From Archivesica marissinica (lineage: Eukaryota > Mollusca > Bivalvia > Venerida > Vesicomyidae), in NCBI GenBank assembly GCA_014843695.1, contig CM026391.1:17103621-17167620 (forward strand): a stretch of DNA of 64,000 nucleotides, written 5' to 3'. The translations under genes and the position numbers were made by a program. Positions within the stretch are counted from its first letter, which is position 1; each line of letters opens with the position of its first letter. The notes below the pieces were generated by a model that searched no databases, had not been told where the DNA came from, and saw only the letters and a list, made by a program, of their open reading frames with translations. This document shows positions 10,645 through 23,000 of the stretch, piece by piece.

Positions 10645-10922
10645 CAGGTGCGTAGCTAGGCCTACGCATGTACGCACGTGCGTAAGATTTATTTTGACAG
10701 TTCCTGAAAAATTATATAAATGCGAAAAATGCAATAAAAACTTGATCGTAAGGGGGGGGGTACACTGACATTGATCATTCACAAGACAGCAGACATGATC
10801 GAAATGCCAAGAAATATTGATTGTAGCTGATAGTATGCAATAGTCACCTGAGACCATATAGCGGAAACAATTCTCCCACTAGAATGGTGCGTAATCCATA
10901 TGTAGGCCTAGCTACGCGCCTG
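10645..10922. mobile_element. hAT-type MITE, 278 bp, copy 1
   Basis: Terminal inverted repeats of 21 bp with one mismatch: CAGGTGCGTAGCTAGGCC at the left and, in reverse complement, CAGGCGCGTAGCTAGGCC at the right. Flanking octamers ATAATATT and ACAGTATT match at 6 of 8 positions, consistent with an aged 8-bp hAT target duplication. Non-coding, with a G-run near 10750. The same element is at 52739-53016 in copy 2. Confidence 0.85.
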
Positions 10923-11435
10923 ACAGTATTAATAAAGATTATTTCTGTCCAATTCCTTATTTCAATTGTTGTAAATAATCATGTACATGATAGAAAATAA
11001 ATACGTTTAAACCAATACAGATTATTGTTGTGGTAGGCTCATATTTTGGATGTTGTGCTAACTGGTTTACCCCCCCCCGCCAGAAGTGACCAACCACATT
11101 GTTACATGAGACATACACCCTCTCTTAATTCTCTACTTCTCACTCTCTTCTCATTTTCCTTATTTTTTCTCTCGCTCTCTCACTCACAATCCATTATATT
11201 ATGATACTCTTTATTAATGTTTAATATGTAGGCTAATTTTTCGCATGTAGGCCTATTCATGTTTCGCCTTCATTCTATTTAATTCTTGGTCTACTGTCGG
11301 ATTCATTTGTCAAACTTTCCCAACTTTATAAAAACAATTGCAAAAGCTCAGCGAATACATGTACATACAAACTTTGCACAGTTTTATAAAGTTTGGGAAT
11401 GTGATGCGTTATAGTCATGTGAACAAACGTCTTGT
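10923..11435. other. Non-coding spacer with pyrimidine-rich tract
   Basis: AT-rich with a C-run near 11072 and a CT-rich tract at about 11115-11195. No gene seen. Repeated in copy 2 at 53017-53529. Confidence 0.6.
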
Positions 11436-11580
11436 AGTGGAAGTCGTGATAGCGCAGTGGTAGTACATTCTCGTCATGTGCGAAATGCCGGCGTTCGTGT
11501 CCAGCTGTAGCTGTTACGATTGTGTCTTTAGGTAAGGCACACGGATTCTACATTGCTTCTTCTCTCTCCCTCGTGGCGAT
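11436..11580 (+). mobile_element. SINE-I fragment (tRNA-like head plus body)
   Basis: Begins with the same AGTGGAAGTCGTGATAGC as the complete element at 6322-6551 but on the plus strand, and continues to CTCCCTCGTGGCGATG, after which it abuts SINE-II. The B box is degenerate (CGTTCGTGTCC). Copy 2 equivalent: 53530-53677. Confidence 0.75.
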
Positions 11581-11590
11581 GAGTGTGTGT

Positions 11591-11872
11591 TTTACGTTTA
11601 TTTATCGTCGCTACCGATTGCCCATATGAGCGACGCCTCCTGAAGAGATTAGTCATTTTAGATATTTGGAGGATAGTGCAATGATACAGACAGAGACCCA
11701 TTCTAGTGTCTCGTCTGGTTCATTTACATGCATGGTGTACAGCACCGACACGAGACCTCGGTTTTAAGTCTCATCTGAAAGACTGTTAATTTTATTAGGG
11801 TCCAACGTGGGATCGAACCTCCGAACCCTGGATTACCAGTCCAGCGTGTTACCACTGGACTACAGATCCGTC
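11591..11872 (-). mobile_element. SINE-II-related element with tRNA-Thr-like head
   Basis: Reverse complement of 11810-11872 folds partly as a tRNA: A box TAGTCCAGTGG, perfect anticodon stem CTGGA/TCCAG with loop CTGGTAA (GGT, Thr) and B box GGTTCGATCCC. Acceptor and T stems are mismatched, so it is a SINE head and not a functional tRNA gene. The body shares GAGGATAGTGCA and TTTATTTATCG with the SINE-II copy at 5285. Copy 2 equivalent: 53686-53963. Confidence 0.7.
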
Positions 11873-11950
11873 TATCGTTAACAGCAGGGGGTTCAAAGCT
11901 TAGAATGAGCATGAGTCCAGACCGACAAAAAGTTGGCAGACTGGTTCTCG

Positions 11951-12100
11951 ACTGTAACAAGACCAGCGACTTGACGTGTCGTTAGGGTCAACATTGACCA
12001 ACTGTAACAAGACCAGCGACTTGACGTGTCGTTAGGGACAACATTGACCGACTGTAACAAGACCAGTGAATTGACGTGTCGTTAGGGTCAACATTGACCT
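11951..12100 (+). repeat. 50-bp tandem repeat, 3 copies
   Basis: Units starting ACTGTAACAAGACCAG begin at 11951, 12001 and 12051. They sit just before SatB. Copy 2 has two shorter or diverged units at 54043-54140. Confidence 0.9.
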
Positions 12101-12119
12101 TAGTAGGTTGACAACCATT

Positions 12120-15100
12120 CATGGAAGCATTTCATAGACACACATGGAAGCAGTTCATAGACACACATGGAAGCAGTTCATAGACACACATGGAAGCAGT
12201 TCATAGATACACATGGAAGCAGTTCATATACACACCTGGAATCAGTTCATAGACACACATGGTATCAGTTCATAGACACACATGGTATCAGTTCATAGAC
12301 ACACATGGTATCAGTTCATAGACACACATGGTATCAGTTCATAGACACACATGGAAGCAGTTCATAGACACACGTGGTATCAGTTCATAGACACACATGG
12401 TATCAGTTCATAGACACACATGGTATCAGTTCATAGACACACATGGTATCAGTTCATAGACACACATGGTATCAGTTCATATACACACATGGAAGCAGTT
12501 CATAGACACACATGGTATCAGTTCATAGACACACATGGAAGCAGTTCATAGACACACATGGTATCAGTTCATAGACACCCATGGTATCAGTTCATAGACA
12601 CACATGGTACCAGTTCATAGACACACATGGAAGCAGTTCATAGACACCCATGGTATCAGTTCATAGACACACATGGAATCAGTTCATAGACACACATGGA
12701 AGCAGTTCATAGACACACATGGAAGCAGTTCATATACACACATGGAATCAGTTCATAGACACACATGGTATCAGTTCATAGACACACATGGTATCAGTTC
12801 ATAGACACACATGGTATCAGTTCATAGACACACATGGTATCAGTTCATAGACACACATGGTATCAGTTCATAGACACACATGGTATCAGTTCATAGACAC
12901 ACATGGTATCAGTTCATAGACACACATGGAAGCAGTTCATAGACACACATGGTATCAGTTCATAGACACACATGGAAGCAGTTCATAGACACACATGGTA
13001 TCAGTTCATAGACACACATGGTATCAGTTCATAGACACACATGGTATCAGTTCATAGACACACATGGAAGCAGTTCATAGACACCCATGGTATCAATTCA
13101 TATACACACCTGGAATCAGTTCATAGACACACATGGAATCAGTTCATAGACACACATGGAAGCAGTTCATAGACACACATGGAAGCAGTTCATAGACACA
13201 CATGGAATCAGTTCATAGACACACATGGAAGCAGTTCATAGACACACATGGAAGCAGTTCATAGACACCCATGGAAGCAGTTCATAGACACACATGGTAT
13301 CAGTTCATAGACACACATGGTATCAGTTCATAGACACACCTGGAATCAGTTCATAGACACACATTGAAGCAGTTCATAGACACACATGGAATCAGTTCAT
13401 AGACACACATGGAAGCAGTTCATAGACACACATGGAAGCAGTTCATAGACACACATGGAATCAGTTCATAGACACACATGGTATCAGTTCATAGACACAC
13501 ATGGTATCAGTTCATAGACACACATGGTATCAGTTCATAGACACACATGGTATCAGTTCATAGACACACATGGTATCAGTTCATATACACACATGGAAGC
13601 AGTTCATAGACACACATGGTATCAGTTCATATACACACCTGGAATCAGTTCATAGACACACATGGAAGCAGTTCATAGACACACATGGAAGCAGTTCATA
13701 GACACACATGGAAGCAGTTCATAGACACACATGGAATCAGTTCATAGACACACATGGTATCAGTTCATAGACACACATGGTATCAGTTCATAGACACACA
13801 TGGAAGCAGTTCATAGACACACATGGTATCAGTTCATAGACACACATGGAATCAGTTCATAGACACACATGGAAGCAGTTCATAGACACACATGGAAGCA
13901 GTTCATAGACACACATGGAAGCAGTTCATAGACACACATGGTATCAGTTCATAGACACACATGGAATCAGTTCATAGACACACATGGAAGCAGTTCATAG
14001 ACACACATGGAAGCAGTTCATAGACACACATGGAAGCAGTTCATAGACACACATGGAATCAGTTCATAGACACACATGGAAGCAGTTCATAGACACACAT
14101 GGAAGCAGTTCATAGACACACATGGAAGCAGTTCATAGACACACATGGTATCAGTTCATAGACACACATGGTATCAGTTCATAGACACACATGGAATCAG
14201 TTCATAGACACACATGGAAGCAGTTCATAGACACACATGGAAGCAGTTCATAGACACACATGGAAGCAGTTCATAGACACACATGGTATCAGTTCATAGA
14301 CACACATGGAATCAGTTCATAGACACACATGGAAGCAGTTCATAGACACACATGGAAGCAGTTCATAGACACACATGGTATCAGTTCATAGACACACATG
14401 GAAGCAGTTCATAGACACACATGGTATCAGTTCATAGACACACATGGAAGCAGTTCATAGACACACATGGAAGCAGTTCATAGACACACATGGAAGCAGT
14501 TCATAGACACACATGGAAGCAGTTCATAGACACACATGGTATCAGTTCATAGACACACATGGAAGCAGTTCATAGACACACATGGAAGCAGTTCATAGAC
14601 ACACATGGAAGCAGTTCATAGACACACATGGAAGCAGTTCATAGACACACATGGAAGCAGTTCATAGACACACATGGAAGCAGTTCATAGACACACATGG
14701 AAGCAGTTCATAGACACACATGGAAGCAGTTCATAGACACACATGGAAGCAGTTCATAGACACACATGGTAGCAGTTCATAGACACACATGGAAGCAGTT
14801 CATAGACACACATGGAAGCAGTTCATAGACACACATGGTATCAGTTCATAGACACACATGGAAGCAGTTCATAGACACACATGGAAGCAGTTCATAGACA
14901 CACATGGAAGCAGTTCATAGACACACATGGTATCAGTTCATAGACACACATGGTATCAGTTCATAGACACACATGGAAGCAGTTCATAGACACACATGGA
15001 AGCAGTTCATAGACACACATGGTATCAGTTCATAGACACACATGGAAGCAGTTCATAGACACACATGGAACAGTTCATAGACACACATGGAAGCAGTTCA

Positions 15101-16336
15101 TAGACACACATGGAAGCAGTTCATAGACACACATGGTATCAGTTCATAGACACACATGGAAGCAGTTCATAGACACACATGGAAGCAGTTCATAGACACA
15201 CATGGAAGCAGTTCATAGACACACATGGAAGCAGTTCATAGACACACATGGTATCAGTTCATAGACACACATGGTATCAGTTCATAGACACACATGGAAG
15301 CAGTTCATAGACACACATGGAAGCAGTTCATAGACACACATGGTATCAGTTCATAGACACACATGGAAGCAGTTCATAGACACACATGGAAGCAGTTCAT
15401 AGACACACATGGTATCAGTTCATAGACACACATGGTATCAGTTCATAGACACACATGGAAGCAGTTCATAGACACACATGGTATCAGTTCATAGACACAC
15501 ATGGTATCAGTTCATAGACACACATGGTATCAGTTCATAGACACACATGGTATCAGTTCATAGACACACATGGAAGCAGTTCATAGACACACATGGAAGC
15601 AGTTCATAGACACACATGGTATCAGTTCATAGACACACATGGTATCAGTTCATAGACACACATGGTATCAGTTCATAGACACACATGGTATCAGTTCATA
15701 GACACACATGGTATCAGTTCATAGACACACATGGAAGCAGTTCATAGACACACATGGAAGCAGTTCATAGACACCCATGGAAGCAGTTCATAGACACACA
15801 TGGAAGCAGTTCATAGACACACATGGAAGCAGTTCATAGACACACATGGAAGCAGTTCATAGACACACATGGAAGCAGTTCATAGACACACATGGAAGCA
15901 GTTCATAGACACACATGGAAGCAGTTCATAGACACACATGGAAGCAGTTCATAGACACACATGGAAGCAGTTCATAGACACACATGGTATCAGTTCATAG
16001 ACACACATGGAAGCAGTTCATAGACACACATGGTATCAGTTCATAGACACACATGGAAGCAGTTCATAGACACACATGGTATCAGTTCATAGACACACAT
16101 GGAAGCAGTTCATAGACACACATGGTATCAGTTCATAGACACACATGGAAGCAGTTCATAGACACACATGGTATCAGTTCATAGACACACATGGTATCAG
16201 TTCATAGACACACATGGAAGCAGTTCATAGACACACATGGAAGCAGTTCATAGACACACATGGAAGCAGTTCATAGACACCCATGGAAGCAGTTCATAGA
16301 CACCCATGGAAGCAGTTCATAGACACACATGGAAGC
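12120..16336 (+). repeat. SatB array 1: 23-bp minisatellite, about 183 copies
   Basis: Unit contains CATGGAAGCAGTTCATAG and repeats every 23 bp. Two main monomer types differ at the three bases after CATGG (AAG or TAT), with a minor AAT type; they are interspersed. Each unit carries a TAG, so no long frame exists. The right border runs straight into GCGAGGGGTTCGACA plus a GATA tract, the same sequence as the end of the foldback MITE at 6112-6126. Confidence 0.97.
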
Positions 16337-17059
16337 GAGGGGTTCGACAGGAAGATAGATAGATAGTCTTTCATGTTCAAAATATATTCATTGTTTTCTA
16401 CATCCTCTGTTGTTTCACGCATGTTCGCTGTGAGTGTTTACATTTCGTGTGTTGACAAACAAATTCGCGTATACGACGGTTTAAATTTATTGGAATTTTA
16501 TCGTTTCTGAGCGACTATTTCGATTTTTGTAAACACACACACATTAGTATTTATATTTTACCCAACACATCCGTTATTACGATGTAATGCTGCTTTAAGT
16601 AAGCGTTCAGATCAGTGCACCGATCATGTGGCCGGGAAATGTCTTGATACCAAGGCCGGTATACAGTCAAACCCGTGATAGTGGTCACCTCCATTAAGCA
16701 GCCAACCTGTATTAAGCAACCAGTTTCCAGATTCCAAATTTGTTGTTTTATTTCATATCTGACCTCTATTATGCATTCGTCTGTTCTAAGCAGCCAATTT
16801 CAGTGATTCCCTTGGTTGGCTGCTTAAGACAGGTTTGACTGGCTTTAGAACAAGCTAATCGATCTCAATATGTGAAATCATTCCCTTATCTATCTGGGTC
16901 AGGTTAACTATTGAAAGCATAAAATCTCAACGAAATGGATGCATGTACTTCAATGTGGAACGTTTGATATAATATTAGTGATATTAAATCAAGGATCGTG
17001 TGGATGCATGGCACGGTAATATAAGTAAAATAAATAGGAATGGTTCCATATAATTCAAT
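16337..17059. other. Upstream region of G2, with a small MITE
   Basis: Holds GATA repeats at about 16352-16365, the MITE at 16664-16841, and a 5' flank (16842-17059). The motif GCACCGATCATGTGGCCGGG at about 16617 resembles CATCGATCATGTCGTCGGG upstream of G3 and G6, so part of the flank predates the A/B gene duplication. No TATA or initiator could be fixed. Confidence 0.6.
16664..16841. mobile_element. MITE-like element with CAGTCAAACC termini
   Basis: Left end CAGTCAAACCCGT and right end ACAGGTTTGACTG are inverted copies, 178 bp apart, with internal AAGCAGCCAA motifs in both orientations. The flanks do not show a clear target duplication. Non-coding. Confidence 0.65.
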
Positions 17060-19315
17060 ATGAATAGTTTCAAGTCATCAGAGTCTTTAACAGATCAAGC
17101 TTTAGAGTTGAATGACAAAAGACCGGCTGAAAAAGAGGAATTGCACATAACCATTGGAAGCATCGATGAAATAACCACAGGCAATGAGTTAATCCAAACT
17201 CGAGTATGTAATTCTAATAATGATAATATGGAATTAACTAAAACATGTGATGAAAATGAAAACGTTGGAGAAATCACCAGCATGCCAACAGAAGGTCAAT
17301 CAGAAATCCACAGACAACCACATTCAGATGAAAGCAAGGCGAAAGTCACAGAATCTGAATATGACGGCATGGAAGTTGGTGCAATTGGCGGACACAAAGA
17401 CAGTGATGTCAATGAAGGAAATGACGAAGACATAAGTAAAGCTAAATACTGCGAACTGTGTCTGGTTGATGAAATTGAAGAGGATGCGGTTGCATTTTGT
17501 GTAATATGTATCGAGTATCTATGCAATGGATGTGCACGTGATCATAGGAGGAGTAAGGTTACAAGAAGCCACACAGTCTTACACAATAATGAGCTGCCGA
17601 AAGATGTAAGCATTTTTAAAATAATGAAGGCCATGATGTGCTGCTCAGACCATCCCGAAATGGAAGTTTCTTATAAATGCGAGGAACACGACATATTTAT
17701 ATGTACAAGATGTTTGGCTGTGACTCATAGAATATGTGCCGAGCTTACAGAAGTGTCCAAGGAGCCAGCGGCTCCTACAAAGGCCGACGTGGAACCTACT
17801 CTGTTAGATCAGATGAAAACCATCCACGACAAGACGATTTCCGTCAGGATTCCGAAAGAAGAAAATATCATTAAAATGCGTGTAGAACAGGCTAATATCA
17901 CAAAGGAACGATCGACACACATTGAATGCATCCAGGAACATTTGATGAAGCTTAAGGAGCAATCTGATACTGAAACAGAAGCCCTTCTAATTAAAGAATT
18001 AGTTGAGTTAGAAAATGATGTGAAGGATTGCAGAGAACTAGAAACATCGGAAGCAATGCATATAGAGTTACTTAATGCTGCAATGCATTATGGTAATGTT
18101 GTTCAGTTGAATGTTATATCCGAATTAATAAAGAAGAAATCGGATCATTTGATGCACAAATTGAAGGCTCAAGATATAAAGGAAACAGTCCATCTAAAAT
18201 TCGAGAAGAATACACATTTCATAGACGTAACATTGATGGGGAATGTTTTAGTAGTCCAGGGTGAGAAGAAAGAAGGGATACAAACTGATAACCCAGAAAA
18301 ACAAGTAAACATGGAATGTTCGAGCGATGCAGTGGACGATTCGATTCTGCCCGACTTAAATAATCAGACAATGAAGGCAGAACACAAGGTCAGAAAAGCA
18401 GTGGAGCAGCAAGCGGATCAGCAACATAATTTACCTCTAATGCAATGTCAGCTAAGTAGAACTAGAGCAATGTATGACATACGTCACAATGGAGACGGAG
18501 ATGTATGTAGTATAAGCGGAATCGTCGTTTTGTCAGATGGGCGACTTGCTATGGTTGACGACAACAACGATAATATCAAAGTTCTCAATCCAGACTTTTC
18601 AATAGCATTTGTATATGAATTGAAGAACATGCCTCTAGACTTGTGCCAGATATCCGACAAAATATTGGTTATCATTTATTCCGAAATGAAGAGGGTGAAT
18701 AGATATAGTTTATGTGATGACACGATCATTGAAATTGGAGGATTCGCCACAAAACTGTACCCGATCAGTATTGACAAATGCAATGACAATGTTGTCATAC
18801 TATTTACTGATGTGACAGACGATGAGCATTGCCGTAGTGACAATGATATAATTGAAGTACAAATACGCAATGTAAACACTGGACCCATACTTCAGACAAT
18901 AACTGAGTTTAATAATAAATCATCAAGAGAAATGATCTTGGTAAATCCAACCCGCATTCGTGTTAGGTCAGCTGAAATGGAATCATACCTGATCTCGGAG
19001 GATAATGAGCTAACCTGGTTTGAATTAGACACAAATAATGATGAGTGCTTCAAAGCAACGTGGTTCTACAGGAGTTACAAAGGCAACCATATAGCTGGCA
19101 TATGCGACATTGCCATGGACAATGAAGGTAACATATATGTTTGTGGACAACATTCCAGAAATATTCACCAGATTTCGGGTGAAAATTGCATGAAAAACAG
19201 GGTTCTATTATCGATTCCCGGAAGGCCCATATCGGTGTCTGTTGACGATAAACGGAGACACCTGATAGTTGGATATGACCATGATGATTGTATCCACGTT
19301 GTTCCATTCGAATGA
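17060..19315 (+). CDS. G2: RING-less B-box/coiled-coil/beta-propeller protein, class B, intact
   Basis: One uninterrupted frame of 751 residues. The start is supported by the AATTCAATATG(G/A)ATAG context shared with G3, G5 and G6. Order: acidic, Ser/Glu-rich N-terminus (1-125); B-box 1 at 131-171 with all cysteines and histidines; B-box 2 at 195-226; predicted coiled coil about 245-385; NHL-like propeller to the end (DIAMDNEGNIYVCG near residue 687). No RING, signal peptide or membrane segment. The C-terminus HDDCIHVVPFE defines class B. It is the most diverged member and lacks the second DHQQSHSDENVTKVG repeat found in the N-terminus of the others. It sits between SatB and SatC. A scaffold or adaptor function is inferred from architecture. 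Confidence 0.9.
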   Translation: MNSFKSSESLTDQALELNDKRPAEKEELHITIGSIDEITTGNELIQTRVCNSNNDNMELTKTCDENENVGEITSMPTEGQSEIHRQPHSDESKAKVTESEYDGMEVGAIGGHKDSDVNEGNDEDISKAKYCELCLVDEIEEDAVAFCVICIEYLCNGCARDHRRSKVTRSHTVLHNNELPKDVSIFKIMKAMMCCSDHPEMEVSYKCEEHDIFICTRCLAVTHRICAELTEVSKEPAAPTKADVEPTLLDQMKTIHDKTISVRIPKEENIIKMRVEQANITKERSTHIECIQEHLMKLKEQSDTETEALLIKELVELENDVKDCRELETSEAMHIELLNAAMHYGNVVQLNVISELIKKKSDHLMHKLKAQDIKETVHLKFEKNTHFIDVTLMGNVLVVQGEKKEGIQTDNPEKQVNMECSSDAVDDSILPDLNNQTMKAEHKVRKAVEQQADQQHNLPLMQCQLSRTRAMYDIRHNGDGDVCSISGIVVLSDGRLAMVDDNNDNIKVLNPDFSIAFVYELKNMPLDLCQISDKILVIIYSEMKRVNRYSLCDDTIIEIGGFATKLYPISIDKCNDNVVILFTDVTDDEHCRSDNDIIEVQIRNVNTGPILQTITEFNNKSSREMILVNPTRIRVRSAEMESYLISEDNELTWFELDTNNDECFKATWFYRSYKGNHIAGICDIAMDNEGNIYVCGQHSRNIHQISGENCMKNRVLLSIPGRPISVSVDDKRRHLIVGYDHDDCIHVVPFE

Positions 19316-20057
19316 GCTGATACTTGTTCGTGAATTGTTGATATAGCGTTGACTAAGCATATTGTATTTAAGCTGTATATGCTATTGTAGCTAATCAATA
19401 ACAATAAGTTACTTTCTGTTAGATACACATACCTTATGAAGCGGCCATAACTTCCAAGATGTGCTAGATATTGAAGCAAAAACAAATGCATGCACTTTGA
19501 ATGTAAATAACTAAATCACTGTCACCACACTCCAGTTTTATCAAATTAATTATTGTCCCAGATTAATAAGATGTCTAGAAGTAGAAATGTATGGCTAATA
19601 AATGAATCTCTAGAACAATAAATCAATGGGCCTCATATCGACCACACTTAGCAAACAGTTATGTCAATAGTTTACACAATGAGGGACATTGGTCAGTTAC
19701 TGCTCCCTGAATACTCTGAGGAGGATATATCTTTTTAATTCGTTTCCTTTGTTTTCATCGTGGTTTCCTTTACACCACATGCTATTGATTTTCATCCATT
19801 TCTCATCATATAAGTATTAGATTATTCACTCTCGACACATATAAAACTATATATCCAAATGGATACTGTAAACATGTCATTTATTAATTAACATGATTTT
19901 GATACAATCACATGCATCATACCGCAACATCTTGTTAGAGAACAACAGTAAAAACAAAGGATTCCAACTAAAAGGGTCAGTTAACATTTCGGGATAAATC
20001 GGTATTTATATGCCAAGGGAGGTAATAGAAAAACCAAGCGATGTCGCTCATTATATG
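19316..20057. other. 3' flank of G2
   Basis: About the first 180 bp match the 3' flanks of G3 and G6. Possible poly(A) signals AATAAA lie at 19597-19602 and 19617-19622. The remainder up to SatC is unique AT-rich sequence without a recognisable gene. Confidence 0.6.
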
Positions 20058-23000
20058 TTGGGTTAATATCTAGTGTTCATTATAGTTGTTTTAAGGTTGG
20101 GTTAATATCTAGTGTTCATTATAGTTGTTTTAAGGTTGGGTTAATATCTAGTGTTCATTATAGTTGTTTTAAGGTTGGGTTATTATCTAGTGTTCATTAT
20201 AGTTGTTTTAAGGTTGGGTTATTATCTAGTGTTCATTATAATTGTTTTAAGGTTGGGTGAATATCTAGTGTTCATTATAGTTGTTCTAAGGTTGGGTGAA
20301 TATCTAGTGTTCATTATAGTTGTTTTAAGGTTGGGTTATTATCTAGTGTTCATTATAGTTGTTTTAAGGTTGGGTGAATATCTAGTGTTCATTATAGTTG
20401 TTCTAAGGTTGGGTGAATATCTAGTGTTCATTATAGTTGTTTTAAGGTTGGTTATTATCTAGTGTTCATTATAGTTGTTTTAAGGTTGGGTGAATATCTA
20501 GTGTTCATTATAGTTGTTCTAAGGTTGGGTTATTATCTAGTGTTCATTATAGTTGTTTTAAGGTTGGGTGAATATCTAGTGTTCATTATAGTTGTTTTAA
20601 GGTTGGGTTATTATCTAGTGTTCATTATAGTTGTTTTAAGGTTGGGTTAATATCTAGTGTTCATTATAGTTGTTCTAAGGTTGGGTGAATATCTAGTGTT
20701 CATTATAGTTGTTCTAAGGTTGGGTTATTATCTAGTGTTCATTATAGTTGTTTTAAGGTTGGGTGAATATCTAGTGTTCATTATAGTTGTTCTAAGGTTG
20801 GGTGAATATCTAGTGTTCATTAAAGTTGTTTTAAGGTTGGGTGAATATCTAGTGTTCATTATAGTTGTTCTAAGGTTGGGTTATTATCTAGTGTTCATTA
20901 TAGTTGTTTTAAGGTTGGGTGAATATCTAGTGTTCATTATAGTTGTTTTAAGGTTGGGTTATTATCTAGTGTTCATTATAGTTGTTTTAAGGTTGGGTGA
21001 ATATCTAGTGTTCATTATAGTTGTTCTAAGGTTGGGTTATTATCTAGTGTTCATTATAGTTGTTTTAAGGTTGGGTGAATATCTAGTGTTCATTATAGTT
21101 GTTTTAAGGTTGGGTTATTATCTAGTGTTCATTATAGTTGTTTTAAGGTTGGGTGAATTGTTTTAAGGTTGGGTGAATATCTAGTGTTCATTATAGTTGT
21201 TTTAAGGTTGGGTGAATATCTAGTGTTCATTATAGTTGTTCTAAGGTTGGGTGAATATCTAGTGTTCATTATAGTTGTTTTAAGGTTGGGTTATTATCTA
21301 GTGTTCATTATAGTTTTTTTAAGGTTGGGTGAATTGTTTTAAGGTTGGGTGAATATCTAGTGTTCATTATAGTTGTTTTAAGGTTGGATTATTATCTAGT
21401 ATTCATTATAGTTGTTTTAAGGTTGGGTTATTATCTAGTGTTCATTATAGTTGTTTTAAGGTTGGGTGAATTGTTTTAAGGTTGGGTGAATATCTAGTGA
21501 TTATTATAGTTGTTTTAAGGTTGGGTTATTATCTAGTGTTCATTATAGTTGTTTTAAGGTTGGGTGAATATCTAGTGTTCAATATAGTTGTTCTAAGGTT
21601 GGGTGAATATCTAGTGTTCATTATAGTTGTTTTAAGGTTGGGTTATTATCTAGTGGTCATTATAGTTGTTTTAAGATTGGGTGAATATCTAGTGTTCATT
21701 ATAGTTGTTTTAAGGTTGGGTTATTATCTAGTGTTCATTATAATTGTTTTAAGGTTGGGTGAATATCTAGTGTTCATTATAGTTGTTCTAAGGTTGGGTG
21801 AATATCTAGTGTTCATTATAGTTGTTTTAAGGTTGGGTGAATATCTAGTGTTTATTATAGTTGTTCTAAGGTTGGGTTATTATCTAGTGTTCATTATAGT
21901 TGTTTTAAGGTTGGGTGAATATCTAGTGTTCATTATAGTTGTTTTAAGGTTGGGTTATTATCTGGTGTTCATTATAGTTGTTTTAAGGTTGGGTTAATAT
22001 CTAGTGTTCATTATAGTTGTTTTAAGGTTGGGTGAATATCTAGTGTTCATTATAGTTGTTCTAAGGTTGGGTGAATATCTAGTGTTCAGTATAGTTGTTT
22101 TAAGGTTGGGTGAATATCTAGTGTTCATTATAGTTGTTCTAAGGTTGGGTGAATATCTAGTGTTCATTATAGTTGTTTTAAGGTTGGGTTATTATCTAGT
22201 GTTCATTATAGTTGTTTTAAGGTTGGGTGAATTGTTTTAAGGTTGGGTGAATATCTAGTGTTCATTATAGTTGTTTTAAGGTTGGGTTATTATTTAGTGT
22301 TCATTATAGTTGTTTTAAGGTTGGGTGAATATCTAGTGTTCATTATAGTTGTTCTAAGGTTGGGTGAATATCTAGTGTTCATTATAGTTGTTCTAAGGTT
22401 GGGTTATTATCTAGTGTTCATTATAGTTGTTTTAAGGTTGGGTGAATTGTTTTAAGGTTGGGTGAATATCTAGTGTTCATTATAGTTGTTTTAAGGTTGG
22501 GTTATTATCTAGTGTTCATTATAGTTGTTTTAAGGTTGGGTTATTATCTAGTGTTCATTATAGTTGTTTTAAGGTTGGGTGAATTGTTTTAAGGTTGGGT
22601 GAATATCTAGTGTTCATTATAGTTGTTTTAAGGTTGGGTTATTATCTAGTGTTCATTATAGTTGTTTTAAGGTTGGGTGAATATCTAGTGTTCATTATAG
22701 TTGTTCTAAGGTTGGGTGAATATCTAGTGTTCATTATAGTTGTTTTAAGGTTGGGTTATTATCTAGTGGTCATTATAGTTGTTTTAAGATTGGGTGAATA
22801 TCTAGTGTTCATTATAGTTGTTTTAAGGTTGGGTTATTATCTAGTGTTCATTATAGTTGTTTTAAGGTTGGGTGAATATCTAGTGTTCATTATAGTTGTT
22901 CTAAGGTTGGGTGAATATCTAGTGTTCATTATAGTTGTTTTAAGGTTGGGTGAATATCTAGTGTTCATTATAGTTGTTCTAAGGTTGGGTTATTATCTAG

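Noticed and set aside
11810..11872. tRNA-Thr(GGT) gene on the minus strand
   Set aside because: Anticodon arm and B box are good, but acceptor and T stems are mismatched, and it is attached to a SINE body repeated elsewhere.
12120..16336. CRISPR array
   Set aside because: Direct 23-bp repeats without unique spacers, in a eukaryotic context; a minisatellite.
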